In this document: positions 35,102-47,159 of the stretch, in pieces
Numbering within the stretch: position 1 is the first letter of the stretch
Layout: each line of letters opens with the position of its first letter
Source: Scortum barcoo
Taxonomy: Eukaryota > Chordata > Actinopteri > Centrarchiformes > Terapontidae
NCBI GenBank assembly: GCA_023238725.1
Contig: CM041541.1
Location: 5,862,884-5,926,883 of the forward strand
Reading direction: 5' to 3'
DNA: 64,000 nucleotides
Made by a program: the position numbers and the translations under genes
Notes under the pieces: model-generated
The model's input: the letters and a program-made list of their open reading frames with translations, nothing else
The model's database searches: none
What the model was told of the DNA's origin: nothing

Positions 35102-36600
35102 AAAAGTGTGTGCGTGTGCCGTGCATGGCGCACTATTGCACTATTGTGAAGTTCCCTGTGCTTTGACAAGAGGTTAGCAGCACTAAAATAAACCTCAAGT
35201 GAACCGTTTGTCTGATTTTCCCATCAAAATAATGAAACGTGATCAGGTTTCGCTGCGCTGTGCCAGGGAGCGTCCAGGGTCCACAACTGTCAAGAAGGAC
35301 TTCAAAGACCTGTGGCCCTTCTGCACTTCGCCTGCCCTGGCCTCGCTGACTGGCTGGCTGGATGACATTCTGGGTTGTTACTGGGTTGTTGCTGCTCCTT
35401 TTTTTTTTTTTTCCTTTTGTGCCCTGACATACAGCCTGTAGCTCTCAGGGCTAAATTACAGCAGATATTTAAGACAGGAAAGAAGAATGAAAGCTAAGGA
35501 GAGTTCAAGAAATGGTTTGCGGGACGGTGATACAGAGAAAGGATTGCTGACACTCTAATTTCTGGTACCTGTTCCTGTCGTTAATGGCAAATTTGGGGCC
35601 AAAGGATCAAACGTCTTGGACCAGAATGAAACAGGAAGGGGGCGCAGTTCTTTAAGCTCGAGATGTCAAGAGGCAAAAGGCCAGTGGAAAGAAATTACTC
35701 CCAACAGAGTTGTTCTCTTCGGTAAAGCTAAACAGGACACAAACACATGTAGCAACAGAAAGCAGAACAATTAGCAACATCCTCTTTGCAACAGGAGAAG
35801 GGGGTGGGGAGTGAAATGTGGTCTTAATTTTGAGAAACACTACCACTAACAGCAACACTGGTATGAGATAAAAGCTACTAGTTGTCACAACCATGGACCT
35901 GTTGGTTTGCAGTAATTACACAGAGCGGAGCTGCCAACTGGGAAAGTTGCTGAAACGCCACAAAAAGCTGTGTCATGTCAACTGTTTGCACAAAACATAT
36001 ATTTATATTAACTTTTTGCAAACACAACACATATCTTTTAAGCTAATATGGTGATTTTTTTTTTTGCGATTAGTTATTTTGTTGTTTTTTTTATGTAAGC
36101 AGCAGTTCAGAGTCATTCAGAGTCATGTTTCTGGCCAACTGGAAAATGTGAGTCCAATATTTACTCTCCTTTCAGCTCCTGTTTGGTCTCCACCAACTCT
36201 GCTTGATGCTCCACTATGTTCACAATCTAGTCTCTAACTTTACCGATGTGCCCTTTGGTGTTGGGCAAGTAACACAGAGTGGGTTTATGTGAACCAAAGT
36301 TGATGAGAGCTCTGAGATTAAATCAAAACACTAAAGTTGTGGCCTCTGAAACCAAAACAGTGAGCGGAAAGTTGCTATAAAGGAGAAGACGGCACAACGA
36401 GTTGATGTAATAAAAAAAAAGCACCCGTCGAACCTTGAACAGTGCATAACAATGTGGGGAACAAGATGAAAATAAGGCATTTGTGTGAGTTCATTTATTA
36501 ATTCGAAGAAGGTTACAGCCTCCTCATCACTTCACACACACACCAGATCACAATCACATCTCAAACAAGAATCTCTGCGCGCTATTTAAGCAGTCACTGA
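35102..36600. other. Non-coding sequence
   Basis: No supported gene. A T-run lies at about 35399-35412. T-rich sequence lies at 36056-36095. Frames of about 80 codons at 35199-35441 and 35652-35894 show no domain resemblance. Confidence 0.45.
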
Positions 36601-37265
36601 TAAGAAGTATGTGCAACGCATACACAGTCAACCCACAGCAGCACACACACACACACACAACCAGAAGCTTGCTGGTCTTGCAGAGGACAGACAGATGAAG
36701 TGCGATGCGCTGCAGAGTATTCATTTGCAGCGCTGGGTGGCCTGTGGCCTGTGGCATCACTACTGTCCCTCTTATTTGGAAGCGCCTGGAATGGTGTGGG
36801 TGGGTGAGTGTGCATCTCCGTGTTTCCGCGCGCACTTGTGTGTGGCGTGTTTGCATCTTTGTGCGTCTCTGTGTGTGTGTGTGGTGGACCGAGCGGAAGG
36901 CCAAATGAAAGGAAATCACAGTAATGGGAGTTGACGCAGCGAGATGCACGCACAGAGACTTTCCTGAGAAGATAAAGGACGAAGATACAGGCCTGGACCT
37001 GATTGTCAGCTCGCTGTAATCACTCTCATACTTTAGAGAGAGACGCAGAGACGGGGAGACCGACCGACTGAATGACTGACACGTATACAAATAGCAAGAG
37101 ACAAGATGTGTATTGAACGCCAGTGCACTCTTTAAATCTGCTCTTAAATCTGGTTGTGATATGAAGATGCGTATCGCTTTACATTCTTCGGGTCATCAAA
37201 TGCAGCAGCCTGCAATCACCGCGCGGGTTACTGGCAGACCATCCCAAAATAGTGGAAAGAAAGAT
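36601..37265. other. Non-coding sequence with CA/GT stretches
   Basis: Contains (CA)n at 36642-36659 and GT-rich sequence at 36870-36885. The longest open frame of the whole window, 178 codons on the minus strand (36554-37090), crosses this region, as do overlapping frames of 119 and 107 codons. Their histidine-, threonine- and cysteine-valine-rich parts come from the CA/GT repeats, and there is no recognisable domain. Confidence 0.5.
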
Positions 37266-37390
37266 GGCAGGATGGCTCCGCGGTTAAAGGGGCTGTCATT
37301 CAACCGGAGAGTATGGGTTCAAGCCCCATTTATTGTCTGTGAGCATAAACCCTGCTGAGGTGTCCTTGAGCAAGACACCGAAGCACAACG
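37266..37390 (+). mobile_element. tRNA-derived SINE fragment
   Basis: GATGGCTCCGCGGTTAAAGG occupies the A-box position and GGGTTCAAGCCCC (from 37316) the B-box position of a tRNA-like head. The tail GAGGTGTCCTTGAGCAAGAC is characteristic of a common fish SINE family. The remainder of the 3' body is missing or diverged. Not a functional tRNA: the cloverleaf is not maintained. Confidence 0.6.
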
Positions 37391-38270
37391 TCAGACAGAG
37401 CGCTGATGTTTAAAATGCTGGATTATGTTCAATGATAATGTTGTTGAAGGTTTTGTCAGCGCCGTTTTAAAATGATTCATTTACGCAATACAATGACAAA
37501 TGAATTCAGTGAGATCACCAGATTTGTTTAAGTATCTATATCAGAGCCTTTCCCATTTAGTCCGGCACTGATGAACAAAAGCAAACTGCGTCGACAGTGG
37601 TGACCTTAAAGGGGAAACCGAGAGCCAAGTGCATTTCACAAAGGATCTACTGTACTTGTGTGATCAGGCCTTAAAGGGGAAATTTATCAAATGTTTTTGG
37701 CACATCAGGATCCCTCTAGATAATGATGTCAAGCATTTAGAAACTCATAGTTAATTTGAAAATGGTTTCTTTAAAAGTTTGCATAGACCATACACATAGC
37801 AGCACATGCTTCAGATTACAAAATGGATGTCTTTTTTTTAAAACACAAGGATTCATAACCCACATTTAACTATAAATTTGCCCCCGGAGACAATAAAGCC
37901 TAACTAGAAGTCTCTTCAATCATCTCGCCGACCATTCTTCCGATGAACTTCACACTTAGCAGGTGTACTGCTGAGCGCCCGAAGAAGCGCAGCGTGGAGC
38001 GTGAAGTTGTCTGGATGAGCAGTTCTCAAGAAAATTCATGGGAGGATTGCGCAGCTTTTGCCACCACTAATCCTGTGCAAATAACAGAAAAATTAACCGT
38101 GTAAAAAGCTTCCACAAAGGGTGAAATGCATCCTTAACTGCTCTGCCAAGCAGATAGCATCTTGGTGCTCTGATGCACATATTTAAATGAGGTAATATGC
38201 ACACATTTATGGCCCCTTTCTATAAAAAGGAGCCTTCACAAAAAACAAAAAAAAACATTGCAGTTCACAA
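37391..38270. other. Non-coding sequence
   Basis: No gene. 37900-38050 is GC-richer (GAGCGCCCGAAGAAGCGCAG). 38165-38225 contains two similar TGCACATATTTAAAT and ATGCACACATTTATG strings. Nothing else is recognised. Confidence 0.4.
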
Positions 38271-40060
38271 ACATGAACACTTACAGCCTCGTGCAGTTAG
38301 AGTGAAAAGGATTAGCATCATCAGAGAGGTAACTGATTTCCAGTGATGCTGGCAGCAGTGACTATAGCCAGGTGAAAGTATCATCATACAAGGCGTGTCT
38401 GTAAATAACATTTTGACATTACTATGAGAATTAGAATTACTGTCAAGGCATCCAAGTTCCGAAGCAATGCCTTGAACAAGTAGAAGTCCATCATGTTGAA
38501 ACATAATGATGTACTGGACAAAAAAGGGGTTACAAACATTGACAAAACTGATTCCATAATTCCTATTAAGCTGAAAATACAATCAATATTGAAAATGTTA
38601 TAGGGAATAGTAACATTCAAAATGGCCTTCGACCTCAGTCTCAGCCCGTCAAACACTGATGGACTGCCTCACCAGCAGCCGTGAGTATATGATGGTCAAT
38701 AATAACCACATCGATAATGGTAATCAGATGCAAAACATTGGAAAATTGTGCTCAGCTTCAAACTTTATGGCCGTGTTTGTGCTGTCATATCATAAACGCA
38801 AGATCTTTTGTGAACTGGCCCTTGAGACCGGGCAGCTAGTACAACTTGTGATGCTATCAGCAGCTGCAATCCAAGAAGTCAAGAGAGAAATAGAAAGTTT
38901 GTCTGTTGCATTAAAAGTAAAACAGTATATTAACTTAAAGGTCTACCTGGCTAACAATATGTGAAGAACAGGCTTTGGCGAGTGTTTTGCCGTTTCTGTG
39001 CATATGAAGGGGAACCAAAATGGAGCTATGTACTTTAAAGATTAAAGGTCCATAGATACCATACTGAACACTGTTAGAGAATGGCTCCTTGAGACTTTGA
39101 ATGTTGAACTTTGCGTAATAATTTCCACCAGAATGGACATGTAATGTGTCTGAACAGGAAACGTCATATATCAAAAAGCATTGTTAAACCTGTAGTCTGG
39201 CCATGATCCTGTTTCATAGCTCATGAGAACCAGACAGTAGCTGGAAGAGGACAGCAGTGCCCCCACGGAGAGGGACAGGAATCCGAAACGGGCATTTCAG
39301 GAAATTTGAGAGCAGTTTGAGCAATGCTGATGTCAGCCTTTATGGCCTTTGGAGATAATAAAATGTATACTGTACACAGGTCGCGCTGTGCTGCAGTTTT
39401 TGACTCTTGGAGAAGCTCGTGCCCACGACAAACAAATCAAAGAAGACATTTCCTATGAAGTTATGAAAATGGATCCACTTGATGAGAAACATAATGTTGA
39501 TGTATGAACATACTTTCTAACTGGGCGCACATTAGGATATATGCACAAAGACCTGCAGAGGAGATACGACCACTTTGTCAGATCAGTCTTTCCACAAAGA
39601 AGTAAATGACAATGGTTTCATCCTGCCCTGACAGTAAATTAGACTTGCCCCTAATTCCTCAGCTCTTGAGAGACTACTTTTAGGCCACCAGAAATAAATT
39701 AATATCAAAGTCTGTGCTGATAACAGTGTCCTATTTTGGGGAATATAAACATCACTTTCAGATCAAAAGCTCAGCCACAGTAGAGTTAGAAAAGTTTCCA
39801 GACTTAAATATCTAATCAAAGAAAAAATCAAACACGGGTAATAATCTGACCATGCATTTAATACCAACTTTCAATACCTGATGCTATATACCAGTGTATA
39901 CAAAGTCCTTTGAAGGACTCAGACTGGGACTCTGGAGTGTGGAGGCAGCTTTGATACATCTACAGACGATACAGTTTAATAGACAACTCAACAAATAAAA
40001 TATGCTAATGAAAACCATAAAGAAATAAAGGTGGGATGAGTTGACCTTGACCTTCACTTT
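38271..40060. other. Unexplained, repeat-poor stretch; possible decayed element
   Basis: About 1.8 kb with even base composition and almost no simple repeats, unlike its surroundings. Open frames occur on both strands (101 codons at 38659-38964 plus; 105 and 90 codons at 38265-38656 minus), but no translation resembles a family I know. A donor-like CCGTGAGTAT sits near 38680. A TTGACCTTGACCTTCA string (two nuclear-receptor half-sites) lies near 40041. It could be a decayed retroelement, an old processed pseudogene or non-coding RNA sequence. Confidence 0.25.
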
Positions 40061-40772
40061 AAGCTCAGCAGGTGTACAGCTCATGAGCCACACAGGAATA
40101 TACAGGGTAAGTTAGTGTCAGTCACCTCGGTGGATAGATTTCATTAGACTGACATGTTTTTAGCATCTGTCCATTGACCTTCAACAAAAGTCACTCTGAA
40201 AACAACATTTTTTTTTACAGTATAGCACAGTTTTCAGATAAAATGTTTGTGTGTGAATGTTTTAACACCAATTTTGAGCAGCGATAAAAGCACAGAATTT
40301 CACCTTAACGAGTTAAAAACGTAACACTCGTATCACGATCCAGTCTCCTGAAGAAAGAGTTATATGTGATGATTTCTAAGACATTCTGTTCCTTTTTTTT
40401 TTTGGTCACAAACACACACAGATACGTTCACGCTCACTGTCTAGGACGGAGCATCCTTTTAACCGCAGGAGCGTCGAGATAAATAAAGCAATCTAAAGCT
40501 GGTCTCTGGGCTCAGCGCTGAGAGTTATAGTGAACGTGAAAGAATGCAGATGTCAACATCTCAAACTGGCCGCAAATTGGCAGTTATGACACTACTGAGG
40601 TTTCAACTGCCACTAACCCACCCTCCCCTTCTTCTTCTCCTCCCAGTTTACTCCTTTTCTTCATCTCCTCCTGGGACCCTTCCCTCACTTTGTCTATGAT
40701 GAGAAGTTAACAATGAAGAAATAATAATTGCATTGCACATTAGGATGTATGCAAAAAGACCTGCAGATGCAA
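39527..40772 (+). repeat. Pair of 38-base direct repeats 1.2 kb apart
   Basis: The segments at 39527-39564 and 40735-40772 share GCACATTAGGAT, TATGCA and AAAGACCTGCAGA with about five differences over 38 bases. No larger element is visible around either copy. A shorter AAAAAGACCTGCAGAGG occurs near 7831. Confidence 0.55.
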
Positions 40773-42120
40773 ATGCAAATATAGTATTTTGTTTGGCTGC
40801 ATTCGCCATAAAAAAGTATCATCACAATCATCATTACCAAACCAAAGACATAAAATTTAGTCAAAACAAAGAAAAGCCTGCTAAAGCTTTAGTTTTGCTG
40901 TTAATCTGCATAGAATTGCCATGCATTTAGCATAAATCTGTCATGTTTAATCTGCCCGGATGACAGTTTTTATTTCACTTTTGTCACTTCAAACGGACCA
41001 CCACGCTCATTAGCGAAGATAGGTTGAATTTACCAGTCGGGCTGTGTAATTTATACGCAGCCCCAAAACTGACTGAATGTAGTAAACAATTATCAGACAA
41101 GTCATGGCTGGATATGATAAAAAATAACACCGTTGGTTAAATAATTACAATAGAGTGTATGTAAGGCTTTATGCTTTTCCTTAAACTTCAATACATAGAC
41201 AGTAATATATATTATACTTTTCTATCTTATTTTTTTAACTCTGTAATTCAGCTATTGGCTCCTTAAATTTGTTGAGGGGGCACTAGTCTTTATAGCTAGC
41301 TACTCGACTGAGAGTATGAGACTTCATAAACTACAAAATGCTACTACAAACTACAAAATATTTAGCACTCATATACTGCAATATTACTGTATAAACTCAT
41401 GTCATAGTACTTCAAGTATTTAATCTGGCAAGCATCTGTAAGAGCATGTCTTATGTTTTTAACAATGGAAAAGAGGTAAATATAATAAAATAAAAATCTC
41501 TTACTTTATTTTGACCAACTTATTGGAAGTTAAAGGAAAGGTGTAAAGCTTTATGTACATTTCAGTCATTTAACTAACAATAGCATTTATTGTTGTATCC
41601 AGATCTTAATAACCTGTTCCTACACTTTGTCGGGATGACATCATTTCTGCTGATGAGACGGGTTAATGTCGTCCGCCTGAGCGTAGCCTCAGTTCGAAAC
41701 AAAAACAACTGTGGATCTCAAAACACAGACGACTTTGAGGTTCAAATGAGGACACAAGTGGGAAGTCTGTCAAGGGAGATGAGCCACTCATCTCACAAGG
41801 GCTGTTTGCATCTGTCATTCGTAAGAGGAAAATGCCTCCGGACATTCACGGAGGAATTTGGCACAGCGGAATTACACAGAAAAGATGCTGTGGACGGGGG
41901 GGGAGGGCGAGGGGGGAGATGAAAAAGAGAAAGAAAATGTCACAGCCTCAAATAAGACAGTGCGGCCTGTTTTGACACATTATGTCAAACATGCCAGCGA
42001 TCAGCGCGACGCACTCAGGACTTTGATGATCTGTGGCTTTGTGAGGCGGCGGAGAAAAAAGAAGTGATGAAAAGATGAAAAGAGGGACGGCGAATGAGAG
42101 ACAGAGAGGGAAAAAACCAT
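40061..42120. other. Non-coding sequence
   Basis: No supported gene. Overlapping POU octamers (ATGCAAATGCAAAT) lie at 40767-40780. 40980-41100 is repeat-free and may be regulatory (TAGCGAAGATAGGTTGAATT). 41150-41580 is AT-rich. The 110-codon frame at 41590-41922 has no domain resemblance. Confidence 0.4.
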
Positions 42121-42129
42121 AATCGAGCA

Positions 42130-42340
42130 GCTGAGCAGGAATTGATTTACTTAATTTGATAATAAAATTGCCAATGTCCTAATATGCCTCCACTTTTGTG
42201 GCAAAATGAAGATTATAACTCATACAAATTAGGAAGAATGAACAGGAGCACTCAATGAATACTAATCGTTTGGATAATCTCTTCTTATACTGAATAGAAA
42301 TCATTTTGCCACCACTTGCATTGGCAAAATGTGGCATTCT
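42130..42340. promoter_or_regulatory. Block with nested inverted repeats; candidate conserved element
   Basis: TTGCCAATG (42168-42176) and GTGGCAAAATGA (42198-42209) are followed by their inverse complements TCATTTTGCCAC (42301-42312) and CATTGGCAA (42319-42327), in nested A-B-B'-A' order. Between and before them lie ATTGATTTACTTAATTTGAT and ACTAATCGTTTGGATAATC. The sequence is repeat-free otherwise. It may be a folded RNA or mirrored factor sites. Confidence 0.45.
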
Positions 42341-44094
42341 CTCATCGTGGCATAAGACTGAACACTCAATTGAAACCAGGAGGAAGAGAGACACAACGAG
42401 GAATAAAGAGAGCAATGTCTATCAACAGTGGATCAGTGTGTCGCTCTGAGATTTATTAAGCGGGGATCTGTCATTTGGGGTGTATCAGCGAACAGCTTTT
42501 TACTCTTTTCAAAGAAAAGAGCGAGAGAGTCGAGATATTCGAGTGCTTTATGAAGTGTGGTGACACAGAGTGCAGAAAGTTAGAAGATCAAACTGCGTGG
42601 CTGCAGCAGAAAAGAGCAGAGGCGGCGCTCAGCAGGACAAATCTCACTGACTCCATCCAAGCCGCAGATAAACATCTATTTGGTATTTTTGCAGGGCCCT
42701 TCTTCATGTTAGCTGTGTTGACATAGGAACTTCAGAGTAATCTCAGACACTTCACATGGGCCTAACGTATCAGGTTACACTTACACTGCAATAAAAAAAA
42801 AAAGACACTCAAGTAAAAGTTATGCATTAAGTAAAAGACTTTAAGTATTATCAGTTAAATGTTTTTCAAGTATTAAATCAAAATAACTCATTATACATAG
42901 TAGCCCCTTTCTGAGAGATATATTATTACTTAAGTATCATAATACTGCATTATCACTATTGATTAATTAGCATTTAAGCAACATTTTTAAGATGACCAAA
43001 AGTTTTGCATGTAAAATTTAATATTTAAAGAGACCAACAACGATAGCTAAAAAATTAAAATAGCGGAGTAAAAGTACAAAGCAGCATTTAAATGGAAATA
43101 TATTTAAATGGAAACTCACGTTATTACTTCTGATAATTGCTGAATGTAAATCATGCAGTCTAAAAGGTACACACTTCTGCTGCACTCATAGATACACCGT
43201 CAAATAGGTCAAACTTAGCAAGTTGTTAACTATTATAAAATGTGATCCTTTTTTCCCCCCAGTTCTGCTGAAGTACCACTTTCCCAGATTTGTGGAAAAT
43301 TAGGCAAACAAAGAAATGAACTCCTTCCACAGATTGCTGTCTTAAAATACTACTGTAAGACTAATATTCCACAGAAGGCTTCATATTTAACCTCATCATC
43401 CTCAAATTAATTGTGAGGGCTTGGTGGAGCATTGAGACAGCTCGTGTAAAATATTGCCGCTGAGGGACTGCGGGGTTGAGGAACTCATCAAGTTTCAAAT
43501 TCCGACCGGTATTAACTTAAATTAAATGACTTGTTAAGGTGGAAACTTTGGCATGCAGGCACACATAACTGGATGTATGAATGCACGTGATGCTGACTGA
43601 TGGCATATGCAGGCGCGCACGCACACGTACACACACGCTGCCGGTAGCAGGGAAGGCGCACTGTAAAGTGTTAAATGTCGCCAGCCGCTCTACACCGTGA
43701 CACTCAGACATGTCTGCATAATAAAATAAAATGACTCGATTGCAGCCTGTGGAAAACCCCCTTCACAGTAAAATTAAAAATAGATGAGGAAGAGCATCTT
43801 GGCTTATAGTGGATAACCTGCACACTGATTATTACATGTATGAAAAAAAAGTTAGTGTATGAACTTTTTGGTGTTACATCTATATATAAAACTATTTAAT
43901 ATTCAAACTGTGATCTATTTTTACCAAAAATTAGCCAATATTAGCCACCATAAGCTACTGATCAGACAAGGAAAGCAAAGAAACAGACTCTTGCAGCTCA
44001 CTTTGTTTGGGTGGCTACAAAGTTTTGTAAAAGAGCGCTCAAATTAAGCCTTATCTTACCAGAAATTTTTCAAATCACCACTAAATAATGAAGT
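42341..44094. other. Non-coding sequence
   Basis: No supported gene. An 83-codon plus-strand frame at 42475-42726 has balanced, protein-like composition but no family resemblance and no good initiation context. 42780-43400 is AT-rich. CA-rich sequence lies near 43610-43640. Confidence 0.4.
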
Positions 44095-44334
44095 TGTCAG
44101 TTTATTATGTACACCGAGCTACAACTAACACAACAGTCCTTTATATAAACACTCCCTTCCTGACAGTTATTTTAAAAGTTTAAGAGGTGATGATTAAATT
44201 GTATGTCGTTTTAGCTGTTGAATTGTCCTGCATTATAGTGACAGATGTATCTGTGATTTAGCCTACACTCGTTGATGTTAACGCGGTGGACAGAATAATG
44301 GAAACACCTGTCAGTAGAACGCCTGTCAAGGTCC
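44095..44334 (+). mobile_element. Percomorph dispersed repeat (CAGTTTATT...GGAAACACCTGTCAG family)
   Basis: In order: GTCAGTTTATTATGTACACC, GAGCTACAACTAACACAACA, GAGGTGATGATTAAATTGTA, GTGACAGATGTATCTGTGAT, TTAGCCTACACTCGTTGATG, ACAGAATAATGGAAACACCT and GTCAGTAGAACGCCTGTCAA. I recognise this series from many percomorph sequences. It has no coding capacity. Class is not assigned. Confidence 0.65.
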
Positions 44335-45060
44335 CATCCACGCTTCATTTTCTGTTGATCCCTCATGCGTGTGGTGTGACTGTCGGGCAATTACAAGAGC
44401 TATATAGAGAGGTAATGACTGAAAGTAAACATGACGAATTGCTAATGCTGAAAACATGCTGACCGTAAATTGTTGAAGGGGTAAAAAAACGGGCTTTGAT
44501 TGCATGGAAATCTTAAAAATAATGACTTTACAGACCACATAATAAATCTTTCAGTTCTTCATTAGCACTGCATTAATTGATGAAGAGGATAAAAGAAGCA
44601 TTTGGACGTCTACCAGGCTCCGCCACTTCAAACTTTATCCACATGGCAGTTTAGAAGTTATTAATATTTTTACAAGAGTGGAGGGTGATAAACAAGACGG
44701 AAAGTGGATCCTTTAGTGCCTGACAAATCAGCCACACCTAAACGAGGTCAAATACTTCATCCAGTGTCCAAAAGATATTTTTACCTGCATCTGGTTCCGC
44801 TTCCTTTAGGAATTTAAAGAGAAAAAAAAGCAGTTATTTTGATATAGCATCCCAGACAGACAACATAACTTACATGTCTCAAATGCAAACAGACACATGC
44901 CCACACATGTGCAGAGTAAACTCCATACAGCTGACTGATGACTAAATCAGTTTCCAAAGAGGGAGACATGTAGAGAGAGAGGACTTCATTCCCCTAAATG
45001 AGCAGGCATTAATTCTATCAGTATGCTTGGAGGAGCCTGACAAGCAGGGCTTTGACAAAA
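44335..45060. other. Non-coding sequence
   Basis: No gene or element recognised. Confidence 0.5.
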
Positions 45061-45068
45061 GATGGCCG

Positions 45069-45262
45069 CACACACACACACACACACACAGGCACGCACA
45101 CACAAATGAAGGTTTAACGACGGAGACGTGAATCGAAGAGTGAGTGAGATGATGGTTGTAATGTCAGAGACAGTCTGTCCCACATGGTTCCCATAAGTGT
45201 GTGTGTGTGTGTGTGTGTGCATGCTTGTGTGTGTATCTCTGTGTGTCTTTGTGCATGTTAAC

Positions 45263-45293
<31 letters not shown>

Positions 45294-45604
45294 CATTTGC
45301 GGGATGCGATTTTAAATCACCCTCCTCTTCCAGAATGGATGGATGAAGTTTGGTGGAGGGGGTTCGGGAGAGCGTCATGGGGTGCCGGTGCAGAAGATAT
45401 TTAGACGCCAGCACACACATCCAAAACCTCCACACACACACACACAGCAGTCAAGTACATCTTGATCGCGCTGTCAGCGATCAGCGCCAGCACCCTCATC
45501 TCCTCGTCCAAGTCCATATTTCACTCTCACTCTGTCCAACAGCACGCACGCACACACACATATATTTATCCAAAACATGCACACACACACACACACACAC
45601 ACAC
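45069..45604. repeat. CA/GT microsatellite cluster
   Basis: CA at 45069-45090, GT at 45197-45219, GT at 45271-45293, CA at 45431-45446 and CA at 45580-45604. CA and GT arrays alternate in orientation within 540 bases, so single strands could pair. All frames of 100-151 codons here are repeat-encoded. Confidence 0.9.
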
Positions 45605-46168
45605 TTCTGCACTTCTGCATGCGTCATATGTTACAGTGATCTGTCCTGCTGATGATCTGTCTGAACACATGGTGGATCATAGTAAACACACACGTCATTA
45701 ATAAGTAGATAAACAGGAACGAAAGAAACACAACTTAACATGGTTACATTAGACACGGCCAACACTTTCTGCTGCCTCCTGGCTTTATTTTTGTATGTTA
45801 ATGTTGCTCCTCTATCTACGTAGAATTGCTTTTCCAGAGAGAAACTATTAGATACCAAAAAACAGATACAGCGCCCGTAATTTTTCATGTGCGGTCGTGG
45901 TTGGATTGTGATAAGCAAAAGATAGTTAGCGTGAACGGCTACTGTGGCTGGACTGCAGAAATTCATCAGCAGAAAAAAAAAGAAAAAGGAAATAAAAATA
46001 TCAATGTCTCACAGGAAGGTAACATATTCAAAAGTAAGGTGAGCCAAAAGCAGGGTGAACTTTCCAAGAGGGAAAACACTCCAAGATGAGAATGGACTGT
46101 GGGAAACACTGATGTGGCTTTTTTGTTTATTAGCTGCAGGCTTTATTCTTGGTGTCTTTATTGCTCTA
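45605..46168. other. Non-coding sequence
   Basis: No supported gene. The 111-codon minus-strand frame at 45631-45966 has no domain resemblance. Confidence 0.45.
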
Positions 46169-46345
46169 ATTCAAGGATTCAAGGATTTTTTATTGTCATT
46201 CCAACACAAGTCAAACATGGGATGGAACGAGATTAGCTACCCTGGTCCCGGTGCAAGCCCAATATAATAAAGTACTAATGGGGGCTTGCTTGACCCCGGG
46301 AGCACGAGAAGCCGCTGCACTGCTGCGCGCCGCCATCCTCTGATC
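46169..46345 (+). mobile_element. Fish dispersed repeat beginning ATTCAAGGATTCAAGG
   Basis: ATTCAAGGATTCAAGGATTT and TTTATTGTCATTCCAACACA, then GATGGAACGAGATTAGCTAC, GGTCCCGGTGCAAGC and, further on, GAGAAGCCGCTGCAC and GCGCCGCCATCCTCTGATC, match the order of a common fish repeat. The class is uncertain. The 3' limit is approximate. Confidence 0.55.
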
Positions 46346-47159
46346 TGATGGACAAAACAATTTACTGATTGAAAAATTAAAACTAGCCACAAAAAAAACG
46401 TACTGCTAATTGAAATGCAAACTAATTAAGCTTTATTTATTCAGGGAGTGTAGATCTCTTTATGACAAGAGAACAAATTACATATACATCCCAACGCCAC
46501 AATTCAATCATCTCACTCTGTTATCAAAACCAGCACATTTAACTTTAAGGTTCCTTCTGGAGGGTTCAGTTCATCCCAGTAATAAGGTGTATAATACCAG
46601 AAAATGAGAATAATGATCTTAACTCCAAAGGAGACTGTCAGCACAACCCGAAAAACCGAGGTTCAAACGGTACGTGTAATCGTGCATTTAAGTATGTTTT
46701 AGTGCTCAGTGCTCCTCCTCCAGCTGACCTCTAACCCTGCAGTTCAAGACGAGCGCAGGATTCTCAGTTAATTAGTGAGCTAACCTTTCCTCAGATGGGA
46801 GAAATTTGTATGCTCTTGTCTGGTTGAAACCATATGAGCTCAGCGTCAGTTTGTGTTGACCTATTCCTGCTTCCAGCCACTTCCACCCCATAATTAAGTG
46901 AATTATCTCACAGAGGACAGTGCCATACATCCTTACTGGCGGGCAGAAGGCTGCTGGCTGCTGAGGAGGCTGCCCTGACAAAATGGCCTCTCTGTACATA
47001 GATAATGAGGCAGAGGCCTGACAGGTGGGCCCTGATTAGGAAGGAAGGTCCTGTGGCGGGCATGGACGTAGCGCACACACACATATATATATAGAGCTCA
47101 CCCAGTCTGTCCCATTGAAGTAAACATACTCATCAGAGCGGAGGCTGTCCCCGGAGAGG
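46346..47159. other. Non-coding sequence
   Basis: No gene recognised. A short AT run lies near 47083-47090. Confidence 0.45.

Noticed and set aside
36554..37090. Longest open frame (178 codons, minus strand)
   Set aside because: It crosses CA/GT repeats, is rich in His, Thr and Cys-Val runs, overlaps other open frames on both strands and has no recognisable domain.
37266..37335. tRNA gene on the plus strand
   Set aside because: The tRNA-like head is diverged and followed by the SINE tail motif.
42475..42726. 83-codon frame with protein-like composition
   Set aside because: No family resemblance, no supporting splice sites or neighbours; too short to claim.
44986..45441. 151-codon minus-strand frame
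   Set aside because: Encoded largely by CA/GT arrays.
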